In this document: in pieces, positions 46,041 through 58,382 of the stretch
Layout: each line of letters opens with the position of its first letter
Numbering within the stretch: the first letter of the stretch is position 1
Assembly: GCA_030063045.1 (NCBI GenBank)
Contig: JAQSEB010000090.1
Coordinates: 806,001 to 870,000 of the forward strand
Direction of reading: 5' to 3'
DNA: 64,000 nt
Source: Pratylenchus scribneri
Lineage: Eukaryota > Nematoda > Chromadorea > Rhabditida > Pratylenchidae
Made by a program: the position numbers and the translations under genes
Notes under the pieces: model-generated
What the model was told of the DNA's origin: nothing
The model's input: only the letters and a program-made list of their open reading frames with translations
Databases searched by the model: none

Positions 46041-46678
46041 AGAAGAAGAAATTGGCCAAAGAATTGTTGAAAAATGTAATGGCCATAATTCGCAAAATGT
46101 TAATCAAATTCAAAATGTGTTAATTGTCTATCCCTTTTTCTGCCCATATTTTGTATTTATTTTCGGGCTTACTTTCCTCTCTTTCCATTGTTGCATAAAA
46201 ATGTCAAAATGAAATTATTTGGCAAAAGACTTGAAGGTTAATTATAATTGGTATATTAAAAATTTTTTTTTTACTCGAAATAAAATAATTCAGTGCCATC
46301 GATTCGAAAGTCGAAACCTGTTGATGTGAATTGGTTTCTGACCTATGGTTTTATAAAAGGTTTTAATATATATAAATTTTAAACTCTTAATTTGATTTTT
46401 CAATTTGGTCCAAAATAAATATTAAATAAGAAAACGAATTAAATCCATTAATAAAATGGAAAGGGAAGGCCCAAGGTCTTAATGGCATAAATTATTGCCA
46501 TCAAATGAATAATTTATTTTATAAAATGAAAATTTTGAGAGGCTGAAAACATTTAGAAAGCTCCATTAATTTAAGCATTTTGAAATAAAATTTTATTTTG
46601 TAAAAGCGATAAAATTTTTTATAGAAAAATCCACCAACTCTTATTAATATTTCTACAAAAGTGATACATCATCCAAAA
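46041..46678. other. 3'UTR of gene I and spacer before gene J
   Basis: Shared 3' block (GGCCATAATTCGCAAAATG ... TTCGGGCTTACTTTCC) then AT-rich spacer. No other gene. Confidence 0.5.
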
Positions 46679-49600
46679 ATGTGTATTTCCGGAAAAGGTA
46701 CCATCATTGTCATTTTTCTTTTGGCAGCATCTTCGTTCGCCATTGCTGATGGTAATTTTGCATAATAACAATAGAATTTACGAATAAAAATAAATATGTT
46801 GACAATAATATTTTTATTAGGCCATGATAGTAAAGTATTTGAGGTTAAGCAGGATAAGAATATGCTTTATTACAGCCAAATCACAAAATGTCCATTTTAT
46901 ATTACGAATTTTTTTTTTATCAATTTACTTGGGAATTGTTATCCCATTCGATTTTCCATTAAGATTTTTTTTAAATTTTTGGGCAATTCTTCGGATTTCT
47001 GTCGCAAAATAAAATTAATTTTTAAAATTTTCAAAAATTATTTTTGGGTCTTTTCTAGCGCAGAACACGAATCTAATATTATTTTCATCATATCTGATAT
47101 AATAATTTTGCTTAGTTTTACCAAGAAAATGCAAAAGGGGATCATGGATGATTTTAAAAAATTTTAAGATATATTTTCTGGGAACACAATTCCGAAATAA
47201 TTCACGTATTTAATAGCCAATTAAATTGTAGATCTATTTTAAATTTCTTCTTGTAAAATTATTCCATGTATTTCACAGGCTTTAAATGCTACCATAGCTG
47301 GGGCCTTGGCAAATACGACTTCAGAGATTGTGACCCAAAAGAACATTGCATCAATATTGAATGTATATATTCTTGTATATTAATAAAAAAATGGAAAAAT
47401 TTAGGTGATGGCATATATACTGGTAATGCCATAAAAATGTGTTATCCCGGTGATCAAGAAATGTGCGATGTGCTTGCTGCCAGCCTAAATTGTACAAATG
47501 AGAATGGCATTCAAAGTGCAGCTAAAAATTGCACAATGTGCAAGGGACATCTGTGCAATTCACGTAATATTTGTACTATTTTTTATTGCTAAATAAAGAT
47601 AAAAAAGGTGATCACATTTTTAAGTTACATGTTAATTATCCGCTTGCAGATTTTATCCCTCAAAATTAAATTAAGTGCCCTCAAAATTGATCACCCCTAA
47701 TATCACTTAAAATCATATTATTTCATTGTTTTACAATTAAATACGAGTAATAGAATTAGAATATAAAATTTTTCAAATATGCAGACGGAAATTAACAAGG
47801 ACAATTTTTATTTCAATAAATAATTTTCTGCTGGAGGTCTTTTAGAAATTTGATAAAATGAGTCTGATGAATAACCGAATTATGCGCATGACCCATATCC
47901 CAACATCCTTCTAAAAACTTTTAATTTTTTCTCAAAAGCATTTTATATAATATAAAAATAATTGGAACAAATAATTTGTCTCAATATGTTCAAAAACTCC
48001 CAGTTTAACCTATTTGATCATTTTTGGTGACAATTTTTTTATAATTTCTAAATCTCATAGATTAATTAGAATGAATAGAGTAAATTTTTTCGAGATATCA
48101 GCAATGGGATGGCTTGGGGAAAAAATTCGAGGAACTCTTATGAGATTTGATAGCAATTGGTTTGGTTCTAATAAGGAGTAAAATAGCAAAATAGAATGTG
48201 CACAAATTAATTTGGCTAATTCGTATTGAATACATTTTTCAGAACATATTTTCACGACAACAACGCCGATCATAACATCTACGCCAAATAGCACTGTGAC
48301 GAATGTTTCGGAGAATGAATTGAGTGAGTACAATTAAATTGCAAATGTAATAAATAAATTTTCATGAATAAGCGTAAAAATTTTTTGATGCCAAAAATAG
48401 TATCACCATAAAATTATTTCATTAATTTCACAGGCTTTAAATGCTACCAAAGCTGGGGTGACGGCAAATATGACTTCTCAGATTGTGACCCAAAAGAACA
48501 TTGCATCAATGTCGAATGTATATTTTTCATTTATTTAATAATAAAATAAATAAAAAATTTAGGCGATGGCGTATATACTGGTAATGCCATAAAAATGTGC
48601 TATCCGGGTGATCAGGCAATGTGCGATGTGCTTGCTGCGAGCCTAAATTGTACAAATGCGAATGGCATTCAAAGTGCAGCGAAAAATTGCACTATGTGCA
48701 AGGGGTATCTGTGCAATTCACGTAAGTTTTTTTTTGTTTTTTATTCTTTAATCAAATATGAATAATTGTCTAATAAAATGATGGTCAAATATTTATTCTT
48801 TAACAAAATGGGACATTACAGAAAATGTTGAAAATATTAACCAAAAATGGCAAAGTAGGAGGAAATTTACATAATTAAGGATAATCCCGAAATATAAAAT
48901 TTTAAGATAAAAATGAAACCTAGGGAAAAATTTTTACTAAATATGGCCCCACAAGATAAAATTTTTTTAATTGAAAATCAATTTTTTATTGAAACCCAAT
49001 TTTGGTTTCGGTTTTTTGTGTAAAAAAATCGTCGGTTTATTTTTTAAAAACTGGCTTTGGACAATCATTATAATTTAATTTGATTTGATAACCGTATTTT
49101 ATTCTCTCTGGTCAATTAGATTCTAGCATATTATTACTGTAAATTTTATGTTATTGTGCTAAATTTTTCTGTAAAAAATATGATATAAAAATGATTGATC
49201 AATCCATGTAGCCAAAAAATATTACCAAAAAGAGAAATTGGTTATATTTTGCCAATTTTTGACTATAAATTTTATTGTATTTTCTAAATTTCAAATTCAC
49301 TAATTATAGTGCATAGAATAAATTTTTTTCGGGACTTATCATCAAAGGGATGGCTTGAGGAAAAAATTCGAGGAGATCTTAAGAGATTTGATAGGAATTG
49401 ATTGTTTTGAGTGAGTAAAATAAAAACTAAAAAGATGCACAAAATTTAATTTGGCTAATTCATATTGAATACATTTCTCAGAACATATTTTCACGACAAC
49501 AACGCCGATCGCAACATCATCGCCAAATAACACTGTGACGAATGTTTCGGGGAATGAATTGAGTGAGTACAATTAAATTACAATTTAATAAATAAATTTT

Positions 49601-50761
49601 CTTGAATAAGCGTAAAATATTTTTTGATGCAAAAAATAGTATTATTATAAAATTATTCCATGTATTTCACAGGCTTTAAATGCTACCAAAGCTGGGGCGA
49701 CGGCAAATATGACTTCTCAGATTGTGACCCAAAAGAACATTGCATCAATGTCGAATGTATATATTTATTAAATAATAAAATAAATTAAAAATTTAGGTGA
49801 TGGCGTATATGCTGGTAATGCCATAAAAATGTGCTATCCAGGGGATCAAGCAATGTGCGATGTGCTTGCTGCCAGCCTAAATTGCACAAATGCGAATGGC
49901 ATTCAAAGTGCAGCCAAAAATTGCACAATGTGCAAGGGGCATCTATGCAATTCCCGTAATGTTTATTTTGTTTTTTTTTCTGTTTAGTAAGATAAAAAAA
50001 CGGTAATATAAATGGGCGGCATCTCAAATGGGCGAAGAAGCCCGTAGGGCCGTAGCTAATTAAGAAAGAATCGGATATTGATGCTTTTGTTGTAAATTGA
50101 AAGAGCTCACTGCTGGCTATTGATAGTTATAAGATTTATTTGGTTTGGTTCAAAAATAGAATAGTTGTACTTAAAAAACCAAGAAAACTTTGAAAATTTA
50201 TAAAAAAAAAGTCTTTTTTCAAAGGTTTTTAAGTACAACTCTTCTATTTTTCAACCAAACCAAATGAATCTTTTCAGCTGTTAACTCATTAATTTGACAC
50301 CAAAATCATCAATATCCGTTTCGTTTTTAAAGAGAGCTACAAGCGCCGTCGCCCAATTGAGACTTCCTACAGTTGGGCGTGTCCCAAATATTTAACCATC
50401 ACCCATAGATTCTATTACCATTAACTTCGAGGGTGGTAATTGGTAAATAACATAGAAAGATGTACAATTTAATTTGACTAATATTTCAATTTCATTTATT
50501 TCTCATTCAGAACACGTTGAAACAGTAACAACAACGCCGATGGCAACATCATCGCCAAATAATACTATTACAAGCGATTCTGACAAGAATGGATTGAGTG
50601 AGTACAATTAATTTTATATTAAATATAAATAAAATAATTAAGAAAAAAAACTATCAAAAATAATTAAATTTTTCTTAACAGCATTATGCCATCTGGCTGC
50701 AATTTTAGTACTTTTTGGCATTGGAGCTGTCATTGCCATTATTGCACATTTCTTGTTCTGA
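46679..50761 (+). CDS. array gene J: three near-identical Ly6-like modules, GPI-type
   Basis: Eleven exons (46679-46751, 47279-47362, 47405-47563, 48243-48323, 48434-48517, 48563-48721, 49482-49562, 49673-49756, 49797-49955, 50511-50597, 50682-50761) join in frame to 376 residues. A signal peptide is followed by three module/short-Thr units and a hydrophobic tail (ILVLFGIGAVIAIIAHFLF). Every module half has the same length in each unit (84 and 159 bases), and the modules differ at few positions (KCYxSWG, DCDPKEHCIN, KMCYPGDQ, CTMCKGxLCN). This points to recent tandem duplication or gene conversion. The Thr exons are short (27-29 residues) and include possible N-glycosylation sites (NSTV, NNTV). 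Confidence 0.72.
50030..50395. repeat. imperfect long palindrome in the last long intron of gene J
   Basis: The outer arms share GGGCGNNNNN...GGATATTGATG and its inverse CATCAATATCCG ... GCCCAATTGAGAC. The inner arms share TTTGGTTTGGTTCAAAAATA and its inverse TATTTTTCAACCAAACCAAA, plus GTTGTACTTAAAAA / TTTTTAAGTACAAC. It looks like a fold-back element; no clear target duplication was found. Confidence 0.6.
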
Positions 50762-52112
50762 ATGAGAAGAAAGTAGAAAGAAAAAATTGGCCACAGAAAT
50801 TATTACAAAAAGATGATGGCCATGATTCCAAAATGTTAATCAAATTAAAAATGTGTTAAACCCTTTTTCCTTTTTTTATTCTTTCGGCTATTTTTGGTTC
50901 CACTTTCTTCTTTCTAATGTTGAATAAAAATGTTCAAATGAAAAATGGAATTAAATGGTGTAATTATGTCAGTGATTTTAATTTAATTGATGTTAATTTA
51001 ATTGGTTATGTTTATCTTGTTTAGGTAAGAATGTTGGTTATGATTAACTAAGAAAAATTCCGATTGTTTTAATTCCGCCTAATTGCAATATTTATTTTGA
51101 TAATTTATGTAATTATAGTATTCCTCATATTTTTAAAATTGCAATAAAGAATTTAAAAATAATATATCATTTTTTTGAATTTGAATAAACAGAAACTTTA
51201 CATTCTATTTTACACCATCATTCAATAATCTGCATTATAATTAATTTGTATTAAAATTTTTGTCCAAATATGCCTTAAATTGCCCAATTCTCAAATTTAT
51301 TTTATCAATTCGACCGATCATATATATTTTACGATTTGAAAATTATGTGACTAGCAATGCTTTTATTATTAGAATTTAGGAAAAAAATTCTTTTTTAAAG
51401 AAATAGGAAAAGATCATTCCCAAATTTAACGCATCGAAATGGGTAAAATGAATGTGTTCTCATTTGTGGATGATTGGCTGAAAAATAAGGGCGTTTAAAA
51501 AAGATGAATAATCATTGAAATTTTATTCTAATAAAGATTTTCTCTTATTTCATTTTACGATTTCATTCGTCATTAAATAAAATCCATTAGAATTCCGAAA
51601 TTGGATTTGTAGGATTATTTAAACATTCAGCCATAGAAAAATGGCATTAAAATTCCGAAATACTCATTATTCAATAAAAATAATTTAAAAGATTTCAAAT
51701 CCCAAAAATTTAAATTTTGTATCCAAATATTATTATATACATTCATTTGTATCAATGGCATTTAATAAAGATATCCGAAGTAAATTTTATTCTGTTATTT
51801 TCATGAAATTCCGTTTTTGGGTTTTTTTTTCAATTTCCGACTTCGATTTTTAAGGGCAAAAATTTCCAATTTCGGTTATAAATTTCATTGATTTTATGAA
51901 ATCGAAATCGATTTTCGACAATTCTAATATTTATTATATTGCTTTCTTGATTAATTGCTGTCTTTAATTTTCCTGCTAAGTGCTAATGAACCTATCAAGC
52001 TAATTAATCAATCACTTGGCTACAAACATAAATAAATTTATGATCCATTTAGAAAAATTCTTTAACTCTCAAAACAAATCTTCCTAATCTTATCAATCAA
52101 ATATCATTAAAA
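50762..52112. other. 3'UTR of gene J and long upstream spacer of gene K
   Basis: Shared 3' block to about 50935. The stretch 51170-51720 closely matches the spacer before gene L (about 54370-54850), including ATCGAAATGGGTAAAATGAA and GTGTTCTCATTT. K and L are thus a duplicated pair with their upstream DNA. No other gene. Confidence 0.5.
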
Positions 52113-53692
52113 ATGTGCATTACCGGCAAATTTTCCATCATTGTCATTTACATGTTGACAACATTTATTGGCATTGTTGCGGGTAATTTTTTATTTCTTT
52201 ATAATATATATATTTTTAATTCCCATATATTTCAGGCTTCAATTGCTACAGTGGCAACTCCCGTTTAGAATTCCTGCAGAAGAATTGTGACCACGTGAAT
52301 ACATGTATTACAATTAAATGTATTTTTTTTTTATAAATGAATTGTTATTATTTATTATCTTTTAAATACAGGTGGTGGCGTACATGAGGGTAAAATTGTG
52401 AAGGACTGTGGTGTTGATACTTCCAGGGGGTAATAGTAGGGTTTGTTCCCCCCATTTTTTTCTGAAAATTTTTTTTATTTTCTTTTAAGCTAAAAACGTG
52501 TATTTAGGGGTTTTCGGTGATGGGGAATCAGAATTTAGCATTAGTTTTTCATTAGCTCTATTGGCTGAACCGTTATCGGTTCACAAACCGGTTTCGAAAA
52601 ATTGAACTTTTGTATTTTTGGATCATATTTTACATCAATCGACGCGTTTTCATGAGCTGATCATGATTCTGCAATCGGTTTTACATAAAACCCAAAATCA
52701 AAAAAGTTATGGCCATTTTAGTTACTAAGGCCACACTACCACCTTATGAAATTTTAAATGGCCATAACTTTTTTGATTTTGGGTTTTATGCAAAACCGAT
52801 AGCAGAATCATAATCAGCTCATCAAAACGCGTCGATTGATATATAATATGACCCAAAATTCTAAAGTTCAATTTTTCGAAACCGATTTGTAAATCTGTAC
52901 TGGTTCAGAAAATTTAATTTATGAAAAATAAATACCAAATTCTGATTCCCCATCATCGAAAACCCCTAAATGCACGTTTTTAGCTTAAAATAAAATAAAA
53001 AAAATTTCAGAAAAAAATGGGGGGAACAAACCCTACTATTACCCTTCCAGGGATGGGGAAGTCCCATGCAGCGATGTTGTTTGCAAAATTGGTAATTACA
53101 AATCTGCCGCTAAAGAGTGCAACTTTTGTCGAGGAAGTCTGTGCAATTATCGTAGGTTTATTATGTATTGTTTTAGAAAGGGGTAATCATTAGATTATAA
53201 CTATGTATGTTTTCGAATTTTTTACATTTTATCTATTTTTAAATACATATATTTTAACAACTTAAAAAATGATTCGAGGTAATAATAATAGCCGCATTTT
53301 TTCAGGAGATATTTATAATACCAATACCGACACGGATGATTCAGGGGAAAGTAAACCGAATGGCGATTCAGGGAAAGACATTCCCACAGTTGAATCGGAG
53401 AAAGACAAACCAATCGGTGATTCTGAGAATGGAAATGGACTGAGTGAGTACAATTAATTAATATTAAATTTAAAAAAAAACATTTAAATATTTAAAATTT
53501 AAATTGAAATTTTTTAAAATATTTTTAAATAATTTCTTAATGAAATAAATAAATTTTGAATATTCATAATTTTATTTATTATTAAAACAAAAATTCGAAT
53601 TATTATTTACAGCATTCCACCAACCGATTGCTATTTCACTGCTCATTACCGTTGGCGTTGTGGTGGCTTCGATTGCGGGGTTTCTGTTCTGA
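52113..53692 (+). CDS. array gene K: Ly6-like GPI-type gene interrupted by a possibly spliced fold-back element
   Basis: Exons 52113-52182, 52236-52319, 52372-52429, 53051-53151, 53306-53443 and 53613-53692 give 176 residues in frame. Signal peptide (MCITGKFSIIVIYMLTTFIG); module NCYSGNS, KNCDH, NTCITIKC, KDCGV, VPCSD, VVCKIGN, ECNFCRGSLCN. The linker exon is not Thr-rich but acidic and Ser/Asp/Lys-rich (TDDSGESKPNGDSGKD), ending GNGL. Tail AISLLITVGVVVASIAGFLF. Exon 3 is split by the element at 52429-53043. If the GT at its left end and the AG of the duplicated target are used, the reading frame is kept with one extra Gly codon; if not, the gene is dead at an in-frame stop at 52431. Confidence 0.6.
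52429..53043. mobile_element. 615-bp palindromic fold-back element in coding exon 3 of gene K (introner-like)
   Basis: Perfect long terminal inverted repeats: it starts GGTAATAGTAGGGTTTGTTC and ends GAACAAACCCTACTATTACC, and the arms continue inward for hundreds of bases (AAAACGTG, GGGGAATCAGAATTT). It is flanked by a direct repeat CTTCCAGGG (52420-52428, 53044-53052), a 9-bp target duplication. Removing the element and one repeat copy restores a continuous exon. GT at 52430-52431 and AG at 53049-53050 form canonical intron ends. Confidence 0.85.
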
Positions 53693-55285
53693 AGGAGAAG
53701 AGATGACAGAAGAAATTTGGTCACAAAATTGCAAAAATGTGATGATCCAATTCCAAAATGTTAATCAACGAAATATTTTAATATCTTCCCCTTTTTTCTG
53801 TCCTTTTTTTGTTTCGGTTATTTTTGGGTTTCACTTTCTTCTTTTTAATGTTGAATAAAAATGTTGAAATGGGAAATATTGGCAATTAAAATGAATGGAA
53901 AGGAAAATGAAATATTTTTTTTATCAATTATTATTTCATTAAAGAAATAAAAATTTGGCCCATAATTTTATACATATTCCAAAATACAAATTTAATTTTG
54001 TGGAACATTTTTGTTTTTCCAAATTAACTACCGAATCGAATGTATGTAAATTGTAAATGAGGGAAAAAATGCACATCATTTTTTAAAATTCCTTTGAAAT
54101 CGATCAAAATAATTAACTTGATGATAGATATTCTAAAAGCAAGACTATTATAGTTCGAGAATTATATTCTTGGACGAATTTGACGAGTCAAAATTTTTAA
54201 TCATCTATAAACATAAATACTACAGACATTTTAATTTAAAATTATTAAAAACCAGACAACAACTATGTCAAAAGCTTTGAGCATGGGCATCAAATTAAAT
54301 ATGAGCATATTACATTTGACAATTTGTACAATTTTGGAATTTCTAATAATTAATGCATAATAAAAAAAATAAAAATATCATTTTCTTAAATTTGAATAAA
54401 CAGAGGTTTTACATTCTATTTCATGCTATCATAATAATCAGCATTATAATTAAATTAGATTAAAATTTTATCCAAATATGCCCTTAAAAATTGCCCAATC
54501 CAAAAATTCTTTTTATCAATTCGACCATATATTTTACTATTTGAAAATTTTGCCATTTTCCTAAATTTATTACATCGAAATGGGTAAAATGAATGTGTTC
54601 TCATTTTTGCATGATTGGCTGAAAAATAACTGCGTTTAAAAAACGATGAATAATCATTTGAAATTTTATTGGAATTAAGTCTTTTTCTCATTTTATTTTA
54701 CAATTTCGCTTCCAAAAAAATAAAATCCTCCAGAATTCTGAAATAGGATTTTTCGGTTTATTTAGGCATTCTATCTTAAAAAACAACATAAAATATTCAC
54801 TATATAATATAACAATTTAAATGATTTTATCCCAAAAAATGTAAATTTTGCAAATAAATTTAGTAGTAAACATTCATTTTAATCAGTGTTATTTAATAGC
54901 AATGTCCAAAGGGTTGTTAAAAGTCAATTTTAATCCATGATTTTCGTGAAATTCCTTTTTTCATTTTTTTAAAATGTCGATTTTCGATTTCGATTTCTCC
55001 TATTGTTGGTTTTTTAATAGCAAAATTCCCAATTTTGATTTAAAATTTCATCGATTTTATGAAATTGAAACCGATTTTCAACAATCCTAATATTTATTAT
55101 ATTGTTTTTTAATTAATTGCTCTCTTGAATTTTCCTGCTAATGAATGAGCTTATCAAACTTATTATATATTAATCCATCACTTCTCCTAAAACAATAAAT
55201 AAATTTATGATTCATTTAGAAAAATTCTTAAATCTAAAAGAAATATTCTAACAATTTCCATCTTCCAAATCAAGCATCAATCAAA
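53693..55285. other. 3'UTR of gene K and long upstream spacer of gene L
   Basis: Shared 3' block to about 53870. From about 54370 it parallels the spacer before gene K. No other gene. Confidence 0.5.
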
Positions 55286-56250
55286 ATGTGTATTTCTGGC
55301 AAATATGCCATCATTGCCTTTTGCTTTTTGACAACATTGATCGGCATTGTTGCAGGTAATTCTGCATTAGTAAATATATTTTCCATTACTGTTAGGCATG
55401 AAATGCTATATTGGGTACGAAGATTGGGGATTGGAAGAGAAGGAATGTGGCCCGGTGAATACATGCGCAACAGTTACTTGTAATTTTTATATCTTAAATT
55501 TAAAAGTGAATGGTTATTTTTTGAAATACAGGTGGCGGCATACATGAGGGAAAAATTGGGAAGTTGTGTGCAGGATATGTTCCTGATTATGCTGAGAATC
55601 TTAGATGCGAAGAACCTTATTGCAAACGTGATGGCATCACATCTGACGCCAAAGATTGCAGCTTTTGCTTTGGTGAACTTTGCAATGGAAAAAGTATATT
55701 TTTTTTATATATTATTTTTCGAAAAAAGCAATCATTAGATTAGAATTATTGCTGAAAATTTATTTATTTTTCTTAAAAAATTGAGGATTGAACATGCTCT
55801 TTATTTTTTTAATATATTTTAAATACAATCTTAATAAAATTAATGATTATCTAAAAATAATTGCCTCATATTTTTCAGGTCAAATTGTCCCCGAAACTAC
55901 TACCACAACCACCACTACAACCACAACAACTACTCCCACAACTACTACGACGATGACAGCCGGCTATCCTGAAAATGGATTAAGTGAGTAAAATTTATTT
56001 ATATTTTTTAAAAATATTAAATATTTATAAATTTTTTGATATAAATAAAATGTTCCATATTAAAAGTAAAAATTATAGAAAAAAATTATAATATTAATTT
56101 TATAATGATGTTTAATAAATTTATGAAAATTTTAAAAAGTAAATAAAAATTATTTTGAAATTTAAATTTTCCTTTTTAAAAGCATTCCATCATCCGGCTA
56201 CATTTTCTTTCCGATTTCTGTTCTTTTTTTGGGATAAATTGGAATTTTAA
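55286..56250 (+). CDS. array gene L: Ly6-like Thr-rich gene with damaged membrane tail
   Basis: Exons 55286-55355, 55396-55479, 55532-55693, 55879-55983 and 56183-56250 are in frame, 162 residues. Module: KCYIGYE, KECGP, NTCATVTC, KLCAG, LRCEE, YCKRDGITS, DCSFCFGELCN; linker almost pure Thr (ETTTTTTTTTTTTPTTTTTM) ending ENGL. The tail exon starts as usual (TFHHPATFS) but then runs into sequence like the family 3'UTR and ends FRFLFFFWDKLEF, so a deletion seems to have removed most of the hydrophobic segment. GPI attachment is doubtful. The family 3' block after the gene is mostly missing, in keeping with the deletion. Confidence 0.65.
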
Positions 56251-57499
56251 TTGGAATAGAAAAATATTTTTCCAAATATCCATTGATATTCCGAGCATTT
56301 TCTCGAAAATCATTATCTTCTGAAAATTTTTAAAAAATCTTCAACCGAGAAAAAATGGATTTGCTTATCCCTTCTCCGCCTGATCCCTCATCCCTATTCA
56401 AAATTTCCCCAGATTTATCAATGTCATCACTGGTGCTAGGTCATCTCCACAATTCTGCAAATATGGGCATGTCCACAATTCTGCAATTATAGGCATTTTC
56501 GACTATAATAAATCAGAAATCGGTTTTAGACCCACAAACCTTATACCATTTTGTAGATCTCATAGAGACGCATCGAATGGTATATAATTTGTTATGGTTT
56601 GGCCCAAAAAAAAGAGTTTTAAATCAAAAACTTGAAAAATGGTTTAATACCATTTAATTTTGACCAAACCATGGCAAATTATATATCATTCGATGCGTTT
56701 CGATGAGAACTACAAAATGGTATAAGGATTATGGGGTCTAAAAGCGGTTTCTGATTTATTATAGTCGAAAACGCCCATAATTGCAGAATTGTGGACATGC
56801 CCATAATTGCATAGCCCTTTAACTATTGTGGAGATGACCCCGGACGGTCATCACTCATCACTCCTTATTGAAAAATTATGAAAATAAATTTAAAAAATAA
56901 TTTATATGATATCATTTTTATTATTCCTTTCATTCCAATATAACCAAATTCATCATCCAAAATACATAAAAATATATTTTCGAATTGGAGGATATTCACA
57001 CCAAAAATATTAATCATCATTTTGAAAAAAAGATTCCCAATCTCAAACATTTATTTTCATTTCATTTTACCTATTTGTTCAATCCATTAAATTTATTAGA
57101 AATTATTTTTTCTCCAATTTCATTTTTACGAATTAATTCCCTAATACATTAATAAAAATAAATTAATTCCATAATCGGGTTCGGGTTTTCAGCTTATTAG
57201 GGTTTCATTCATACAATAGAATATTGAACAGATTCTTGAAACCAAATTTTATTATGAAATATGGACTTATTCCCCTAATAAGCTTTTAAATAATATTTAT
57301 AAATTGCTTTATAAATTTATTCTTATTTTTCGGATGAGTATCTAATCTATAGCTAATTTGTGGCATAAATATAAATAAATTATATCCATAGTTTGTCCGC
57401 ATTAATAAATAAATATTAATATTCTGCATTTAGAAATAATCTTTGGACTCCCAAAAATCCTATTTTCCTCTAAATATTTCAAAATCTCATATCAATAAA
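56251..57499. other. spacer after gene L with a palindrome
   Basis: Holds the palindrome at 56441-56833 and AT-rich spacer up to gene M. No gene seen. Confidence 0.5.
56441..56833. repeat. long palindrome (fold-back element) after gene L
   Basis: Left arm GGTCATCTCCACAATTCTGC and right arm ending GTGGAGATGACC. Inner arms share CATGTCCACAATTCTGCAAT / ATTGCAGAATTGTGGACATG and CGACTATAATAAATCAGAAA / TTTCTGATTTATTATAGTCG. The core has GACGCATCGAATGGTATATA. No clear target duplication. Confidence 0.75.
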
Positions 57500-58382
57500 A
57501 TGTACAATAATGGAAAATATGTCATCATTGCCATCTGCTTTATTATGGCTACATCTTTGGTCAACATTGCTGATGGTATTTTAATTTAGCATTTATCGTA
57601 TATAATATTAAATTTATCCATTATTATCACAGGCATCAAATGCCTCGATGGTTTGGCCAAAACTGGTAGTGGAACTGATGGATACAAACTGGTTGAATGC
57701 CGTTACCCTGAAAATGCATGTCTCAACATGGATTGTATTTTTTTTATTAAATAATTATAAAAGTGAATAAATAAACAATTTTAGGTGCCGGTCGACTTGC
57801 GGGTATGACTCAGGTTGCAATGGTGCTCCAATCCATGGGAATCTTGGATGTAGGGCCGCTACAAGTTCATGCCAAGATGAGAATGGCTTAACAAGTCCTG
57901 CGAAAGCTTGCAGTTTCTGCAAGAGCGATTTGTGCAATTCGGGTATACTTACAAGTTTATTTATCAAATTTATTAATAAAGATAAAAGCAATTATTTTCA
58001 TATGTTAAATTCTGCCCATATTTTATACTTTTAAAAAAATGTTTTTTCGAGATATACAAAACAATTATATAGGCAATGTTGTCAGTGATAGCGAATCGGG
58101 CAAAGGTGGAACGGACAATGACGGATTGGACAATGGATTCAGTAAATACATTTAATATTAATGTATTATAAATAATAAAATATTTGTTGATTTTTGTTGT
58201 TGTCTTTTTATATTTTTAGCCATATTATATTTTTTATTGGATGTTTAAATATTTAAAAAAAAAACAAAATATTTCAAATTAAAATATACATTCCTTTTTT
58301 AGCATTCCGTCAACCAATTCCATTTTCGTTGCTCTTCGCCATTGGTATTGTGATGATTGCCATTGGGCATTTCCTGCTCTGA
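57500..58382 (+). pseudogene. array gene M: Ly6-like gene with 1-bp frameshift in the module
   Basis: Exons 57500-57575, 57633-57734, 57785-57942, 58073-58141 and 58303-58382. Signal peptide (MYNNGKYVIIAICFIMATSL), first half-module (KCLDGLAKTGSG ... NACLNMDC) and tail (PFSLLFAIGIVMIAIGHFLL) are intact. Exon 3 is 158 bases: one base is missing around CTCAGGTTGC, after which the usual pattern resumes (GCRAAT, SCQDENGLTS, CSFCKSDLCN). The linker is short and Gly/Asp/Ser-rich (SDSESGKGGTDNDG), not Thr-rich. It is a pseudogene or carries an assembly indel. Confidence 0.68.

Noticed and set aside
46818..47167. Open frame in the first intron of gene J after a TTTATTAG acceptor
   Set aside because: It lacks the KCY module cysteines; the true half-module begins at 47279 with a better acceptor and in-frame phase.
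56441..56833. Long hairpin considered as a structured RNA or pre-miRNA
   Set aside because: The arms are far too long and nearly perfect from end to end, as in fold-back transposons; no small-RNA-like loop or conservation is visible.
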